Origin: Onchidella celtica
Lineage: Eukaryota > Mollusca > Gastropoda > Systellommatophora > Onchidiidae
Length of the DNA: 64,000 bases
Reading direction: 5' to 3'
Assembly (NCBI GenBank): GCA_963931925.1
Contig: OZ007573.1
Location: 34,619,749 to 34,683,748 of the forward strand
Shown piece after piece: positions 1 to 11,065 of the stretch. Every line of letters starts with the position of its first letter. Position 1 is the stretch's first letter. The notes below the pieces were generated by a model. That model searched no databases. It saw only the letters and a list, made by a program, of their open reading frames with translations, and was not told where the DNA came from. The position numbers were made by a program, and so were the translations under genes.

Positions 1-88
1 CATTGAAATAACTATTATAGCATGACATCAACATTACCTATAGACATTGAAATAACTATTATAGCATAACATCAACATTACCTATAGA
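1..88. repeat. 44-bp tandem duplication carrying a splice donor
   Basis: Positions 1-44 and 45-88 are nearly identical copies (one visible difference, catgac versus cataac). Each ends in the sequence that, on the minus strand, forms the donor CTATAG/GTAATG of the transporter TM6 exon. Confidence 0.9.
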
Positions 89-320
89 CATTGTTGCTGA
101 ACTTGTTATAACTGGACATCGTGATCAACGATCCCCAAGCCATGCCCACTGAATAGAAGATCTGCACAGCGGCGTCACCCCAGACTTTGAAATTCCGGAT
201 TTTAGTCCAGTCTGGTATAAGGTAAAACTTGATACCCTCTTGTGCGCCAGGCAGAGTGACGCCACGTACCAGGAGTATCACTAGGACAGCGTAAGGAAAG
301 GTAGCAGTAACGTATACCAC
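82..320 (-). CDS. SLC6 exon: TM5 to TM6
   Basis: The acceptor is TTGTTCCAG before GTGGTATACG, and the donor is TATAG/GTAATG. It encodes [20 protein letters not shown] (TM5), then RGVTLPGA..., and TM6 to [11 protein letters not shown]. The exon is 239 bp and ends in phase 2 (AG of an Arg codon). The donor lies inside a 44-bp tandem duplication. Confidence 0.95.
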
Positions 321-3300
321 CTGGAACAACCCAAAAAATGTTGTTATAAGCGCGTACGTCCCCCAAGTTTTTCTGAGCTAAAAGTACGTATTTTAAAGCC
401 TTTTGTACCTCCAGAGCTAGAAACCTCCTCCCGAAATGCCCCTAACAACAGCTTTAATTAATTACTAATTAATTTTTCTTTCACGTTTTATTTCTGTTTA
501 CCTCCTGTTTTTTTTTTTTTTTTGGTTGGTTGAAAGGGTAGGGGGCAAGGGTAGGAATTCGATATGATTTAGAGTTCAGGATAAGGACGTGGTTAGGGAC
601 AGATCCACCTACGTAGACTCCTCTAGCGCAAAACCCTTGGGGTGTTACCTACTTATAACAGCCTCATTAAAATATTACATCACCGAACATAGGCGGGGTA
701 CCAGCAGGGCAACACATTAAGTTAAAATGTGGCCACCATAAGTACTTTTTTTATGTTACGGTCATTTTTTGTTGTTGTTCTTTTGTTTTGGTCAGATAAT
801 TTACATTATTGCTTTTTTTTTTTTTTAAACTTTTGTTTCTATTTTTAGTTTTTACGACAAAGATTTATATTATTTCAACATTTCCAAAGTTCATTCATAA
901 TCTGTTTCATTTATGTTACCCTGATTAGCTTTGTAATTATTTGTTGGACAGTATAAAACAAAGTCTGTCACCAATAGGAAGATGTTTTCAATTATGCAGA
1001 AGAAGCAATAAAAGTATTATGAGCCTGGTAGATGATTATGGAGAGCAATACTAAAAGTTTTGAAGGGTCAGCCCTTTGGTATTTCATCCCTTTGAAATGG
1101 TCACCCCTCTGAAATAATTATTTTGGTGTTATTCCGTTGAAACAACATTTATGTCATTCTTTTGCTGTGTCACTCATTTGAGCTGTCACTCCTTTGAACA
1201 GAACCGCAGTGAAGATAAGTAATGTTCTCTTGTGGAAAACTAACATCTTAGAGCAAGAGGCATCGATTTGATCGTGGAAAGTGTCTGAAATAATTATTTT
1301 AGCGTTATTCCTTTGAAACAACATTAATTTTATGTCATTCCTTTGTTATGTCACTCATTTATAATGAAGATCATTTATATAGCGCCTAATCCAAACGGGT
1401 TTGCTCTAGGCGCTTTACAGAAAGTCTTGTTCTCTCGATTTGCATCTCTCTCTCTCTTTCTTTCTCTCACTCTCTCTATCTCTCTCTATCTCAGAGCAAA
1501 TTGTAACGCAGCCTGTTAGGCGGAGTTCACAACTCACAACAGTTCACAACTCACAACTTGTATTCTAAAGTATTATAATATTATTTGAATATATATTATA
1601 TAATATTTATTTAATAATGAATTGTAAATTTTCGTTGGTGATATAACTTTGGGAATAACCGAAATAATCAAAATTCGAAAGTGACAAGAACTATGAAAAT
1701 CATACCAGTACTACTCTGGCACTGAAAGAGTCAAAAAGATATAAGTTTACCTTTCCGGAAGATTTGACACCTTTAAAAAGGCACAGATACACGATAATCC
1801 AGGCCAACACCAGGCAACCAAACAGAGGCCAACGTAACTCGCCAAAATCTTCTATACCTGATGTCAGTTCAAGCACATTTCGTCTGAGATTAAAAGAAAG
1901 AAAGAAATTGTTTTGTATTTTTTGGCCTTATTGTACTGGGTGTCCCAAGGTTGTCCAGAGGCCAGGTGCTCACCTCTCATGCCAAGGGTACCGGGTTCAA
2001 AACCCGGCCGGTGCAGGCATGTTGGAAGTTTGGGATTTTTCTCCTGTTCCGTGTCCATGATCCTATGGGGGCGGGTGGGGGGGGGGGGGAGAGGTGTGTA
2101 GGATCGAGTACCTAGTCTTCTCGGAAAAGGACGAAACTTTTCGGAGGGCCCGTGTGCACGTTGCGCACGTTAAAGATACCTTGGCAGTTGGAAATCGAAA
2201 AGAGCCGGCCGAACAGGCCGCTGCCCAGACAAAAATCAAATAAAATTCATCCACTAGTATACAAATACAAATGCAAATAAAGTCTGGACACATGGGCAAA
2301 ATGTATATTTTGGAGAAATAATTTGTATTTACTTGTATTTGTATTTGCATAACTCTTTAATCCCATTTGGGAAATTTACCTTTGTGCCATTGTAGCCCAG
2401 TTACAACTGGAGCAGGCACGTAGTCGCCACAGTGCAGCGCCGGTCGGCGGTTCTTTTTTGGGGGGGGGGGGCGGGGGGGGGGAGATGAAGGGGGGGGGAT
2501 GGTAGGGATGAATTTTATTTAATTTTGCCCGGGCAGCGACCTGTTCGGCCTGCTCTTTACGATTTCCGACTGCCAAGGTATCTTTAACGTGCGCAACGTG
2601 CATACGGGCCCTCCGAATTTTTTCGTCCTTATCCGAGAAGACTAGGTACTCGATCCTACCCCTCAATAGGATCAGGGACACGAAAATATGAAAACTTCCA
2701 ACATGCCTGCACCGGTCGGGTTTTGAACCCGGGATCTTTGGCATGAGAAGCGAGAACCTTGCCTCTAGACCACATTGTCCCCACACGTACAATTTTCAGC
2801 AACGTTTTATTCAATTGGAATAATTATGAACAAATGACATCTTTATTATAATTTTCACGATTTGTCATGCAAAGATCCGTGCCTTTGCAAGACTTACGTG
2901 AACTCGATGCAGTAACTCCACGCTACAGTCAATTTTAGCACATTCACTCTTTATGCCTAAAATTAATGTCCAGACTTTAGGAACACCCTGTGTACTAATT
3001 CCCAGGACTTGATCAATAAATATGTTACAAATAAACGATAAAAAAACATGCACGTGTCAAATAGTTTCATCTGCACAGTTTTTGTGTCGCAAGAAATCTG
3101 TAAACCGTCGCGTATTTGCCATATTGTTGTACGAGGAACAATTTTTGCCTTTTCAAGAAAATGAGGATTGAGGCTTGGTCGGAAATGGTCGGAAACGCAT
3201 ACAACATTAAATCACAAGCATATATCTCGAAAAGTTTTTAACCGATTGGAATGACACTTATACATACTGAAATTAGGAGTGAGAGAACCACTTTCATGTC

Positions 3301-6300
3301 AAAAACCTCAAAATCAGCAAAATGTCGCACACAACAGTATGGCCTATACCACTCGAAGTAGGACAGCGTATTACCATGAAATTAGGAGTGAGAGAGCCAC
3401 TTTCATGACAAAACCTCAAAATCAGCAAAATGTCGCATACAACAGTAATCGAAGTAGGATGTTAAAAATCTGTCAATCAACTTGTAGATTTCGGCCTCTT
3501 TCAGGAGGGACAAGATGCAATGGGGATCCACGTCAGAAAATAATATCTCAGATCAAAATACTTACTCCCAAAATTCCTCACTTGCCGATACCGTTTTGTA
3601 CGTTGTATCATTACTACTGGTGTCATTTGAGGTCTCACGATGACCTAACTCGACTACACAGTATTTTGAGTTCCAGTACTGGTCACACAGGGTCCAAGGA
3701 AGTTGACTCTGCATTGACTGGAACAGGAAGTAGAAGTTCCAAGTGATGATGATGTTGTAGTAGATGCAGACAATGCCAGAAATGATCACCATGCCATAGC
3801 CAAGACCTGTGGAGGACAAGAACGATAATACTGACAATGATGACAAAAATGAGAAAATATAAAATTGTAAAACGAACTTTTCACTTTTTTTTTTTTTAAC
3901 TGAGGAGTCCGCCATGATTTAAAAAAAACAAAAAACCATTTTGGTACAAGTACGTAAGTTCTCCACGTTTTTTAAGCTAGGGGTACATATTTTAAAGTCT
4001 TTTGTGGCTCCAGAACGAAATTCGCCCGAAATATACCTAACAACAGCTTTATTTAATTATTCTTTCACATTTTCATTTTGTTTTCCTTGTGTTTTTTGGT
4101 TGAAAGGGTAAGGGGCAGTGTAAGGGAATTGATAAAATTTAGGCTAAAAGATACGGACGGGGTTAGAGATAGATACCTATACATACGTTCGCGCCCCTTG
4201 CGCAAAAGGCATAGGGTGCGTAAGTACTTATAACAAGAGCTTTTTAAAAAAAAAAGTGGGGGGGGGGTGTAGCGCGGTTATTCTGTGGTTGACATGTTGC
4301 TTCTTTAAAGCGCATAGAGCAGTTTAACTGGATATGCCCTAGTCTATATAAATGCCATCCATTATTATTATTATTATTCAGTTGACTGAATTGTTTTTCC
4401 CTGTTTGTCTTCCCGTTCGACCACGCTAAGGGTGCTGGGTGAGGGGTAGGGGTGGGGGGGGGGTGAGGAGTGAAGGGTGAGGCCGGTGGTCGGGGGATGT
4501 GGTTGGGTGGTTAGGTAGGTGGTCGGTAATGGGGGGGGGGGTGAGGGAGGAATGAAGTCCTGTACCAATGCCTCGGCCGCTATGGCCTCACGGCGTTCTC
4601 TGCCTCTTCGAGAGGCCGTTTTGATTTTCAAAGTCCAACAGTTTTGTCTGTTTAGTTTTTGTGATTTCTTTAACCAATCATAAAATGGCCTCAAAGGAAA
4701 AAACAACAGGACAATAATTTAAAAATAATCTTAAAACTTTTTGGAATGCCTGGCACAGTCGTATAATATATCTAATATTGTTACAATTAACAATTTTAGA
4801 TAATCTTTTTCTTGACACCAAAAATCCTCATTAACTCTTTGTGTGCCATGAATTTTTCCATGTTTGCCGATACAAGAATAAAATAGTGGGTGAGATGAAT
4901 GAAGACTTACTACAGCAACATTTATTTATAGAAAGTCGGCTTTCTTTCTTCCCGATACAAAATAGCCTAGCATTCTTGTGTTCCGATATATCGGTGATTG
5001 GTACAAACGTGACCAGTGGAAGAACCGATAATATCGGTGGTTGGCACACAAAAAGTTAAAATCTCTCACTTACCTTTGAAGAGAGGGCTAATTCTCCACA
5101 CTGAAATTGGACTCAAACTGGCAAATTGGCCGTAGGAGATTTCCATAAAGAACAGTGGAAGACCACAAGTTATCAGGAAGAAGCTGTAAGGGATGAGGAA
5201 AGCTCCTAATAGAGGGAAAGAAAGGAATACAAAATGGATGCTCAGTACTGTTCGCATTAATTTATAATGGAAAATGGTAAACCAATCTTTGAAGTTAAAA
5301 GTAACATTATATTTGGGGCGAACACTTGCCTAATGAAAATAATTAAATAAAATTCAAAGAAAATAGGTTAAATAAACTTCAACTCATTTTTTATCTCTCT
5401 GTACAATTTCCTAATTTACTGAGCTATTGCGTGAAATTTGAACTGATGTCTGAGACTGTCATGTTATAATTTTGTATTATGTTATCCTATCTTAACTTAT
5501 TTATCTTGTCTTAATTTGCGCCATCGATAAAGTGCTTATGCGCGATTTTGACTCACCCCTGAACAGGGTACGCTTTCCGTACGCTTGGCTTCAAGCGTGA
5601 GCTCCCCAGATGGATTAAGCCTTTCAAAGGCCCAACCCCATTCCCCCCCCCCCCGCCCGTGCTCCCAGATAGTATCAATTTCTTGGAATGCACCTATATA
5701 AACTTTGAAAAAGAAAGGCAGTGTCTTGCTACGGCCACGATAGTCTAGAGGCAAAGTGCTCACCACTCATGCCAAAGGTACCGGGTTTGACTCCCCGGTC
5801 TATGCACACATGTTGATCCTGATCCTATGGTAGGTAGGATGGAGCACCTAGTCTTCTCGGATAAGGTCGAAAACCTCGGAGGGCCGGTGCGCACGTTAAA
5901 GATACCTGGCAGTTGAAATTCGAGAAGAGCAGGGCCAACAAGGCCACTGCCGGGGCAAAATTCTCAAAAGAACAATTAATCCTGACCACAAAAACACACA
6001 GAAACAAGAACAAGAAAAATGAGGTGTAAATGCCAAGTGCGGTGAACATCCTAAAAGAAAAATCTGAACACAAGCATTCTCCTCCACCGCTTTTAAGGCA
6101 TAGACAGGGAGTTCTTTACTGCAGGAAATATTAACAGATTTTTGTCCTGTTGGCCGACTGTCAAGTGTTGTAATATGTGGAGTTGTAAAAGACTGGAACA
6201 AGAAGGAAACTCACCTCCCCCGCTTTTGTAGCACAGATATGGGAAGCGCCAGATATTACCTAGGCCAACTGCAAAACCGATGCAAGACAGCAAAAAGTCC

Positions 6301-8243
6301 AGGCGGCCACTCCAGTTCTCTCGTTCTATGTCTGGTATCTCGGATTCATCCGAAACATCACTTGTTGTCTCAGGTGATTCAATCTGAACAAAAAAGACGG
6401 TGTGTTCCTTGGAGATCTCACGTGTTTTACCAGTAAGAGTATCTCGCAGAGTCTTTGAAATGGAAATTCAAATATCATTCTCCAATTATTTTCAGATAAT
6501 TATTATGATGATAGCGAAATAATAATAATAATAATAATAACAAAAATAATATGTGGCACTAATGTATTGAAACAGATCCCACCCTTTTCGCTCGATACTC
6601 TCTTAACATAGTTCTTTCCACACTTCATGGTGGTCTCATATGCAACGATATGGCCAGTGGTAATTATTGTCAGTCAGGAGTGCAGTGCCTCAGTCGAGAG
6701 CCATACCGAGTACTCTCGATACTGACCTCAGCGCGAGTACTTACTTCCAAAAAGCTGAGTTAGACGATACTGCCCATACTGCCATTTTATCTTATTTTAA
6801 GTTTTATTTTATCTTGTGTGGCTTTTTAAATCTTTAGTTTTGACGAAAATTTTACCTAAATACTTGGTTCCTGAATAGTGCACTATAATACTGAACATGG
6901 TTTATGCCAATGTAAACTTTGACAAGATGAAGCTGAGTGCATATGGCTTGCGAATAACAAAATAAAATTATCAGTGTTTCATGTATTAAAGAATGATTCA
7001 TTTTTGTTAAGGCTGTTGTTGCTTGTCCGTACGTAACCCAAGCGTTTTCGGCTAGGGGTGCGTACATATACGTACCTATCCCTAACCCCGCCCTTCTTCA
7101 TTATCTTCAACCCTAAATCTTATAGAATTCCTAACCCTGCCCCTTACCCTTTCAACACCCCCCCCCCCCAAAAAAAAATACAGAAGGAAAACAAAAAGAA
7201 CATCTGAAAGTATAGCTGTTGTTAGTTGTTAAGAGTATTTGGTATGGGGTAGGGGGGGGGGGGTGAGGGCTCTCTAACTCTGGAGTCACAAAAGGCTTTG
7301 AAATACGTACCTTTAGCACACAATACTTGGGGGATGTACGTACAAGTAACAGTATTCTTTTGTTAAAGCACAGCTGGATCCAATGGGAGCCAATGAGCTT
7401 TGTCTTCGATGGTAAGTGTTAGCTCATGGAATAATTCTACAAGTTCCTTGAAGGAATTGAAGTGCGTGTTTCCAAACTGGGTAAGTGAAAGTTTACAAGA
7501 GTTATGGCCCCTTTTAGACAGTCATTCAAACTTTGTGTAAGACGCGGTGTAAGTGTTCAGTTAAAACTTGCTATGTCCAGTCTTTATCCAAAGCTTTAAG
7601 ACGGGACATAGCAAGTTCTAAATGAACACTTACAGTGCGTCTTACACTAATTTTGAATGGCCATCTGAAAGTGGGCCACAACTCATGCAAAATTTCATTT
7701 ACCCAATTTTGGACAAATGCTCTTCAATTTATTTTTTTCTATTAATTAGGAGGGAGTACATACCCCATAATTTACGTGGTGGGTCATACTGACTCAGAGA
7801 GATGGTTTCTCTTCTGTAATTAAGCAAAACATTGGACCTGATTATTGACATTTTGGTGTACATGTAAGTAGCAAACAGGAAATCAGATTATTTACCAACA
7901 AAGGTCAACAGGCAACTGGCCATGTTTTTGGTTTAGCAATGTGTGTGTGGACTAAAATAATTATATCTAAGATGAGGAAAGCACTTGGAGTAAATTGTTT
8001 TTTTTTTTGCTACTATTATGACATTTGGTTGCTGGCATGTTTGCCATTTCTAGATCAGGCCTGCATCATTAATGGCTTTTGTTGTATGTCCGAGGAGTTC
8101 AGAGGTTTGCTAGATCTATCAATAGCTCACACGATCAATTTTGGCACGCTTTTTTGAAAATTATTTGAAAGTATCTTCTGACTTACATCTGGATCGACAG
8201 TTGACTCAAAGAGATGGTCTTCCGATGATCTACCAGAGTATAT
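82..8243 (-). CDS. SLC6 sodium/chloride-dependent neurotransmitter transporter, glycine-transporter-like (partial gene, six exons)
   Basis: The gene codes for a plasma-membrane Na+/Cl- coupled amino-acid or neurotransmitter importer. Six minus-strand exons join in frame: 8243-8187, 6383-6215, 5205-5074, 3806-3566, 1883-1751 and 320-82, all with AG acceptors and GT donors. They encode a hydrophilic N-terminus, TM1 with the family signature [12 protein letters not shown]2, TM3 starting [10 protein letters not shown], an extracellular loop 2 with two NDT sequons, TM4, TM5 and TM6 ending [12 protein letters not shown]1 has Gly where monoamine transporters have Asp (FAVGLGN), which favours an amino-acid substrate. 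[10 protein letters not shown] and the TM6 stretch [10 protein letters not shown] look most like GlyT1. The start codon exon was not found, and the second half of the protein lies beyond the left edge. Introns hold three related MITEs and several SINEs. SLC6 membership is near certain; glycine as substrate is inferred. Confidence 0.93.
341..661 (+). mobile_element. MITE family A, copy 1
   Basis: The element is about 320 bp. Its ends are imperfect inverted repeats: TTGTTATAAG...GTACGTCCCCCAAG on the left, and CTTGGGGTGTTACCTACTTA followed by TAACAG on the right. It shares its interior with 3941-4236 and, inverted, with 7013-7352. No coding capacity is seen. It lies in a transporter intron. Confidence 0.7.
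1372..1560 (-). repeat. Dispersed repeat with a GCGCTATATAAATG-type end
   Basis: It is the inverted copy of part of 16180-16500. Both share the core GCCTAACAGGCTGCGTTAC, a GAGA-rich stretch, and an end reading AGGCGCTATATAAATGATC on the minus strand. Partial copies of this end occur at 4265-4378 and 15225-15281. It is probably the 3' end of a SINE or LINE family. Confidence 0.55.
1751..1883 (-). CDS. SLC6 exon: TM4 region
   Basis: The acceptor is ATCTCAG/ACG and the donor is AAG/GTAAAC; the exon is 133 bp. It reads [20 protein letters not shown], then the TM4 stretch [22 protein letters not shown]. The phases match the neighbouring exons exactly: GA comes from upstream and a codon boundary falls downstream. 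Confidence 0.94.
1945..2242 (+). mobile_element. tRNA-derived SINE, copy 1
   Basis: The head resembles a tRNA gene: an A-box-like GTCCAGAGGCCAGGTGC and a B-box-like GGGTTCAAAACCC. The body holds the family landmarks CTAGTCTTCTCGG and ACGTTAAAGATACCTTGGCA. A poly-G expansion interrupts it near 2065-2090. Confidence 0.8.
2355..2786 (-). mobile_element. tRNA-derived SINE, copy 2, with tail type I
   Basis: This is the inverted copy of the same SINE, with its tRNA-like head near 2786. Past the core end (near 2520) it continues into a ~150-bp tail with GTTGTAACTGGGCTACAATG on the minus strand. The same tail follows the copy at 9966-10372. Confidence 0.8.
3111..3350 (-). mobile_element. MITE family B, copy 1, with adjacent partial duplication
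   Basis: The ~240-bp element has ends GTATTTGCCATATTGTTGTA and its imperfect inverse (ACAACAGTATGGCCTATACC). It is an inverted relative of 41022-41261 and 49222-49464. A further ~100-bp duplicate of its right part follows at 3361-3450. Confidence 0.7.
3566..3806 (-). CDS. SLC6 exon: TM3 and extracellular loop 2
   Basis: The acceptor is CCTCCACAG/GTC and the donor is GGGA/GTAAGT; the exon is 241 bp. It reads [20 protein letters not shown] (TM3), then [16 protein letters not shown], which holds the two loop-2 cysteines of the family, then two N-glycosylation sequons (NDT) and EEFWE. Confidence 0.95.
3941..4236 (+). mobile_element. MITE family A, copy 2
   Basis: It has the same interior as 341-661, including a shared TAACAACAGCTTTA block and a GGTTGAAAGGGTA block. 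Its terminal inverted repeats read TTGGTACAAGTACGTAAG and GTAAGTACTTATAACAAG. Confidence 0.7.
5074..5205 (-). CDS. SLC6 exon: TM2
   Basis: The acceptor is CTCTATTAG/GAG and the donor is AAAG/GTAAGT; the exon is 132 bp. It reads [20 protein letters not shown] and then [19 protein letters not shown], the conserved TM2 and first intracellular loop of SLC6 proteins. Confidence 0.95.
5735..6065 (+). mobile_element. tRNA-derived SINE, copy 3, with tail type II
   Basis: The head is GATAGTCTAGAGGCAAAGTG with a B-box-like GGTTTGACTCC. The body matches the family. The tail reads CCACAAAAACACACAGAAAC and ends near CATCCTAAAA, as in the copies at 19476 and 26543. Confidence 0.8.
6215..6383 (-). CDS. SLC6 exon: TM1
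   Basis: The acceptor is CTTTTTTGTTCAG/ATT and the donor is GGGGAG/GTGAGT; the exon is 169 bp. An acidic, Ser-rich cytoplasmic stretch is followed by [20 protein letters not shown] and [17 protein letters not shown], the sodium-binding TM1 signature. Confidence 0.95.
7013..7352 (-). mobile_element. MITE family A, copy 3 (inverted)
   Basis: It is the reverse complement of the family A interior, with homopolymer C and G tracts expanded. The ends read CTGTTGTTGCTTGTCCGTAC on the left and GTACGTACAAGTAACAG on the right. It lies in a transporter intron. Confidence 0.65.
7455..7729. repeat. Foldback element: 275-bp long imperfect palindrome
   Basis: Left arm 7455-7581 and right arm 7611-7729 are inverted copies of each other, for example AACTTGCTATGTCC and GGACATAGCAAGTT next to a ~30-bp loop. 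The match runs out to AATTGAAG and CTTCAATT. No other copy is seen in the window. Confidence 0.85.
8187..8243 (-). CDS. Probable SLC6 N-terminal tail exon
   Basis: A 57-bp open segment sits between a pyrimidine-rich acceptor (TTTATTCCACAG) and a consensus donor (GTAAGT). Read in phase with the TM1 exon it gives [19 protein letters not shown], a plausible cytoplasmic tail. There is no family conservation here, so support rests on splice signals and phase. Confidence 0.55.
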
Positions 8244-8329
8244 CTGTGGAATAAAAAAAAAAAGGTGTCGTTATGGGACCTTGGTATTAAGTTATAGTAA
8301 GTTATAGGTGAACAGTGAATACAACTCAG

Positions 8330-8960
8330 TATTTTTATGAATTTGTTCTCTGTTGGATCCCTGGCCACACTGGCATCAAGGGAAATAAAACAGACACCCT
8401 GGGCAAAGAAACATTGAAACTGCTGCCAGAGCACCAAAAAATGCCACACACTGACTTTAAATCCGCTATTAATAAGTTCATTAAATCGAGGTGAAAGGAA
8501 AGATGAGGTGAACAAACATCAAATAAACGATACTTTATCCAAGATCAACTTGGACAGTGGACTCATGCCTCTCAACGAAATCGGAGAGATGAAATTGTCC
8601 TTAGTAGACTCCGTCTGAGTCATTCCCATCTTACTTCCCGTTTTTCACTAAGGAGGAAGAACGCCGAATGTATGTCGTGCAATTTCCAACTACAATAAAA
8701 TATATCTTGACTGAATGCGTACTCTTCATGCATATCCGAAAAAGGCACTATGCCTGTCGATCCATCAAAGAATTGTTTTCTGACCTGGACCCGCAGCGCG
8801 TCTGATTATTCCTGAAAGAGGCTAAGATCAACAACTTGATTTGACAACTTTTGTACTCATTTACAAAACTTTTTTCAGATATATACAAAACTTTTAAGGA
8901 TTTTATCAGTGTAATATAATTAATACGGAACAGTTTAATTCTGTTTGCGAACCACAAAAG
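8330..8960 (+). pseudogene. Non-LTR retrotransposon remnant (RNase H and downstream Cys-rich region)
   Basis: Interrupted reading frames encode an RNase H domain end, CWIPGHTGIKGN, and then KETLKLLPEHQ. After stops and frame changes come IQDQLGQWTH, then a short Cys motif and RLRLSHSHLT, typical of the region after RNase H in I/Jockey-type LINEs. It is the same family as the inverted fragment at 25868-26483. No intact ORF remains. Confidence 0.7.
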
Positions 8961-8993
8961 CGCTGAATACAAAACTTGATTAGAACACCTAAA

Positions 8994-9418
8994 TAGGTAG
9001 AATGCACATGACGTCACAGAGTGTTTTGGTTTTGTTCTTCCGCCAAACAAGATGGCGGCTGGATCAGCTGATGAGTGTAACTTCGAGATATGTCTAAGCG
9101 GTTAAAATGGCTCCTGATTGCATTGTAACTGATTGTTATGACAGGGGTGGAAAGGATGGATCCAAGCTGGTCAGATTCCCTACCACCCGCGTAAACAAGG
9201 GAAGGCAAGAGAAAGAACTGACCGAACGCCTCCCATGTGCATGAACACACGTGCCATTGTTTACTGCAGCTAACTATTTTCAGCTCGCCACCTATTGGTT
9301 CGCGACGCCTTAAGTGCTCACAGTGCAAATCAGCTAACGAATCAAAATCAGTGTCACCATCGCCATGGTGAAGCGTGGGTCCGGACAGCCAAGATGGCGG
9401 ATATGCGCATCTTACCTA
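8994..9418 (+). mobile_element. Short DNA element with THAP-like ORF, copy 1
   Basis: The ~425-bp element starts TAGGTAGAATGCACATGACG and ends in the imperfect inverse (CGGATATGCGCATCTTACCTA region). It is homologous throughout to 10643-11065. An ATG at 9106 opens a 45-codon frame beginning MAPDCIVTDCYDRGGKDGSK and continuing LVRFPTTRV. The C-x4-C spacing and the RFP motif resemble the start of a THAP zinc finger. The frame then ends, so no full protein is encoded. Confidence 0.6.
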
Positions 9419-9965
9419 TAAACAGTGAAGGGCGAGATGTGGAGAATGACGTTGTAATTTCACTGCGATCGCCCAACAACGGCCAGTAAAACCAAATTTG
9501 ATTGTAATTGTAAATCCCCGTGACTGCAAAAGTTCATTTGGACAGTCAGTGGAAGTGAAACTCTCTCAAACAATACTGGAAATACGCGAAATCGGCAAGG
9601 CGACAGGCAGATACCTTTTTTTGGGGGGGGGGGGGGGAGGGGATAGTTATGTCATCTCTCCGACAACGGGACAAATCGCAGAGGTTCCCGGACTCCTTCA
9701 GTGACTGTCGATTGCCTATTAATGAAAGGTATTGCAGCAAGTATCTTAGCCTGCCTGACTTAACCCTTTTCTTTTTGTAATTCTTCACTCGAGGTTGGAT
9801 TTTTAAAGTTCGATTCCAAAAAACTTCAGAAAAAAATGTTTAGAAAGAAAACGATATTGTCTAGGCCAGTTGGACAAGAAAACGATGAACAAGTTTTATA
9901 ATAATAGTTATAAAATAATAGACTACATTAAATTGTATTATTTTTTGTACTTTGTATAGGTCTTT

Positions 9966-10372
9966 AATCCAATGTGGGGAATTTGTCTTAGCGTCATTGT
10001 AGCCCAGATACAATTGGAGCAGAGGCGTCGTCGCCACAGCGGTCGGTGGCATCTTTTTTTTTGGGGGGGGGGGCGGGGGGGGGATTGTTTTTATTTAATT
10101 TTGCCCTGGCAACGGCCTGTTCGGCTTGCTCTTCTCGATTTCCAAATGCCAAGGTATCTTTAACGCGCTCAACGTGCACACGGGCCCGCCGAGTTTTTCT
10201 CCTTATCCGAGAAGACTAGGTGCTTATGCCTACCTACCATAGGAACAGGGACAGGAAAATATGAGAAAAATCCTAAATTTCCTACATGCCTGTACCGTCC
10301 GGGATTCGAACTCGGTACCGTCGACATGGGAGGCGAGCATCTTGCCTCTTCTATAGGCCACCTTGTCTCCCT
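9966..10372 (-). mobile_element. tRNA-derived SINE, copy 4, with tail type I
   Basis: It is an inverted family copy. On the minus strand the head contains a perfect B box (GAGTTCGAATCCCGG) near 10300. The tail matches copy 2 (TACAATGACGCTAAG...). Poly-G and poly-T tracts sit between core and tail. Confidence 0.8.
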
Positions 10373-10642
10373 AATCATAAAGCTCCTGTCTCCACAAAGT
10401 GCTTTACAATGAAACAAACAACTCTCGTTGTCTGTCTGTCTCCCCCCCCCCCCCACCCCATCCCATCCTCCCTTCTCTCTCTCTCCCCCCCCCCCCCCTC
10501 TCTGTTTCTCGTTTACGTACCTACAACTTTAATATGACATAATATTTATCTATTCCCTCTGCGTTTCTTATCTGAATGTCAATATTATTATCCACTGACA
10601 ACATCTATTGTGACATTATACGGGTTTTTTCCTCGAGATCTA

Positions 10643-11065
10643 TAGGTAGAACGCGTGTGACGTCACAGAGTGTTTTTGTTTTGTTCTTCCGACTGACAAA
10701 ATGGCCGTTGGATCAGCTGACGAGCGTAACTTCGATGAGATGTCTAAGCGGTTAAAATGCCTGCCGGTTGCATTGCGGTTGACTGTTATGACACGGGTGG
10801 AAAGGATGGATCCAAACTGCTCAGATTCCTACCATCCGTGTAAACAAAGGAAAGGAAGTGAAAGTATTGACTGAAGGTCTCCCATGTGCGTGAACACACG
10901 TGTCTTTGTTTACTGTAGTGAACTTTTCTTTAGCTCGCCGCCGATTGGTTCGCGACGCCTGAAGTGCTCACAGTGCAAATCAGCTAACGAATCAAAATCA
11001 ATGGCACGATCGCCATGGTGATGCGTGTGTCCAGTCTGACAAGATGGCGGATATGCGCGTTCTAC
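10643..11065 (+). mobile_element. Short DNA element with THAP-like ORF, copy 2
   Basis: It is homologous to 8994-9418, with ends GTAGAACGCG and CGCGTTCTAC in inverted orientation. The internal ATG begins MPAGCIAVDCYDTGGKDGSK and continues LLRF, again THAP-like, with an indel that shifts the frame relative to copy 1. Confidence 0.6.
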
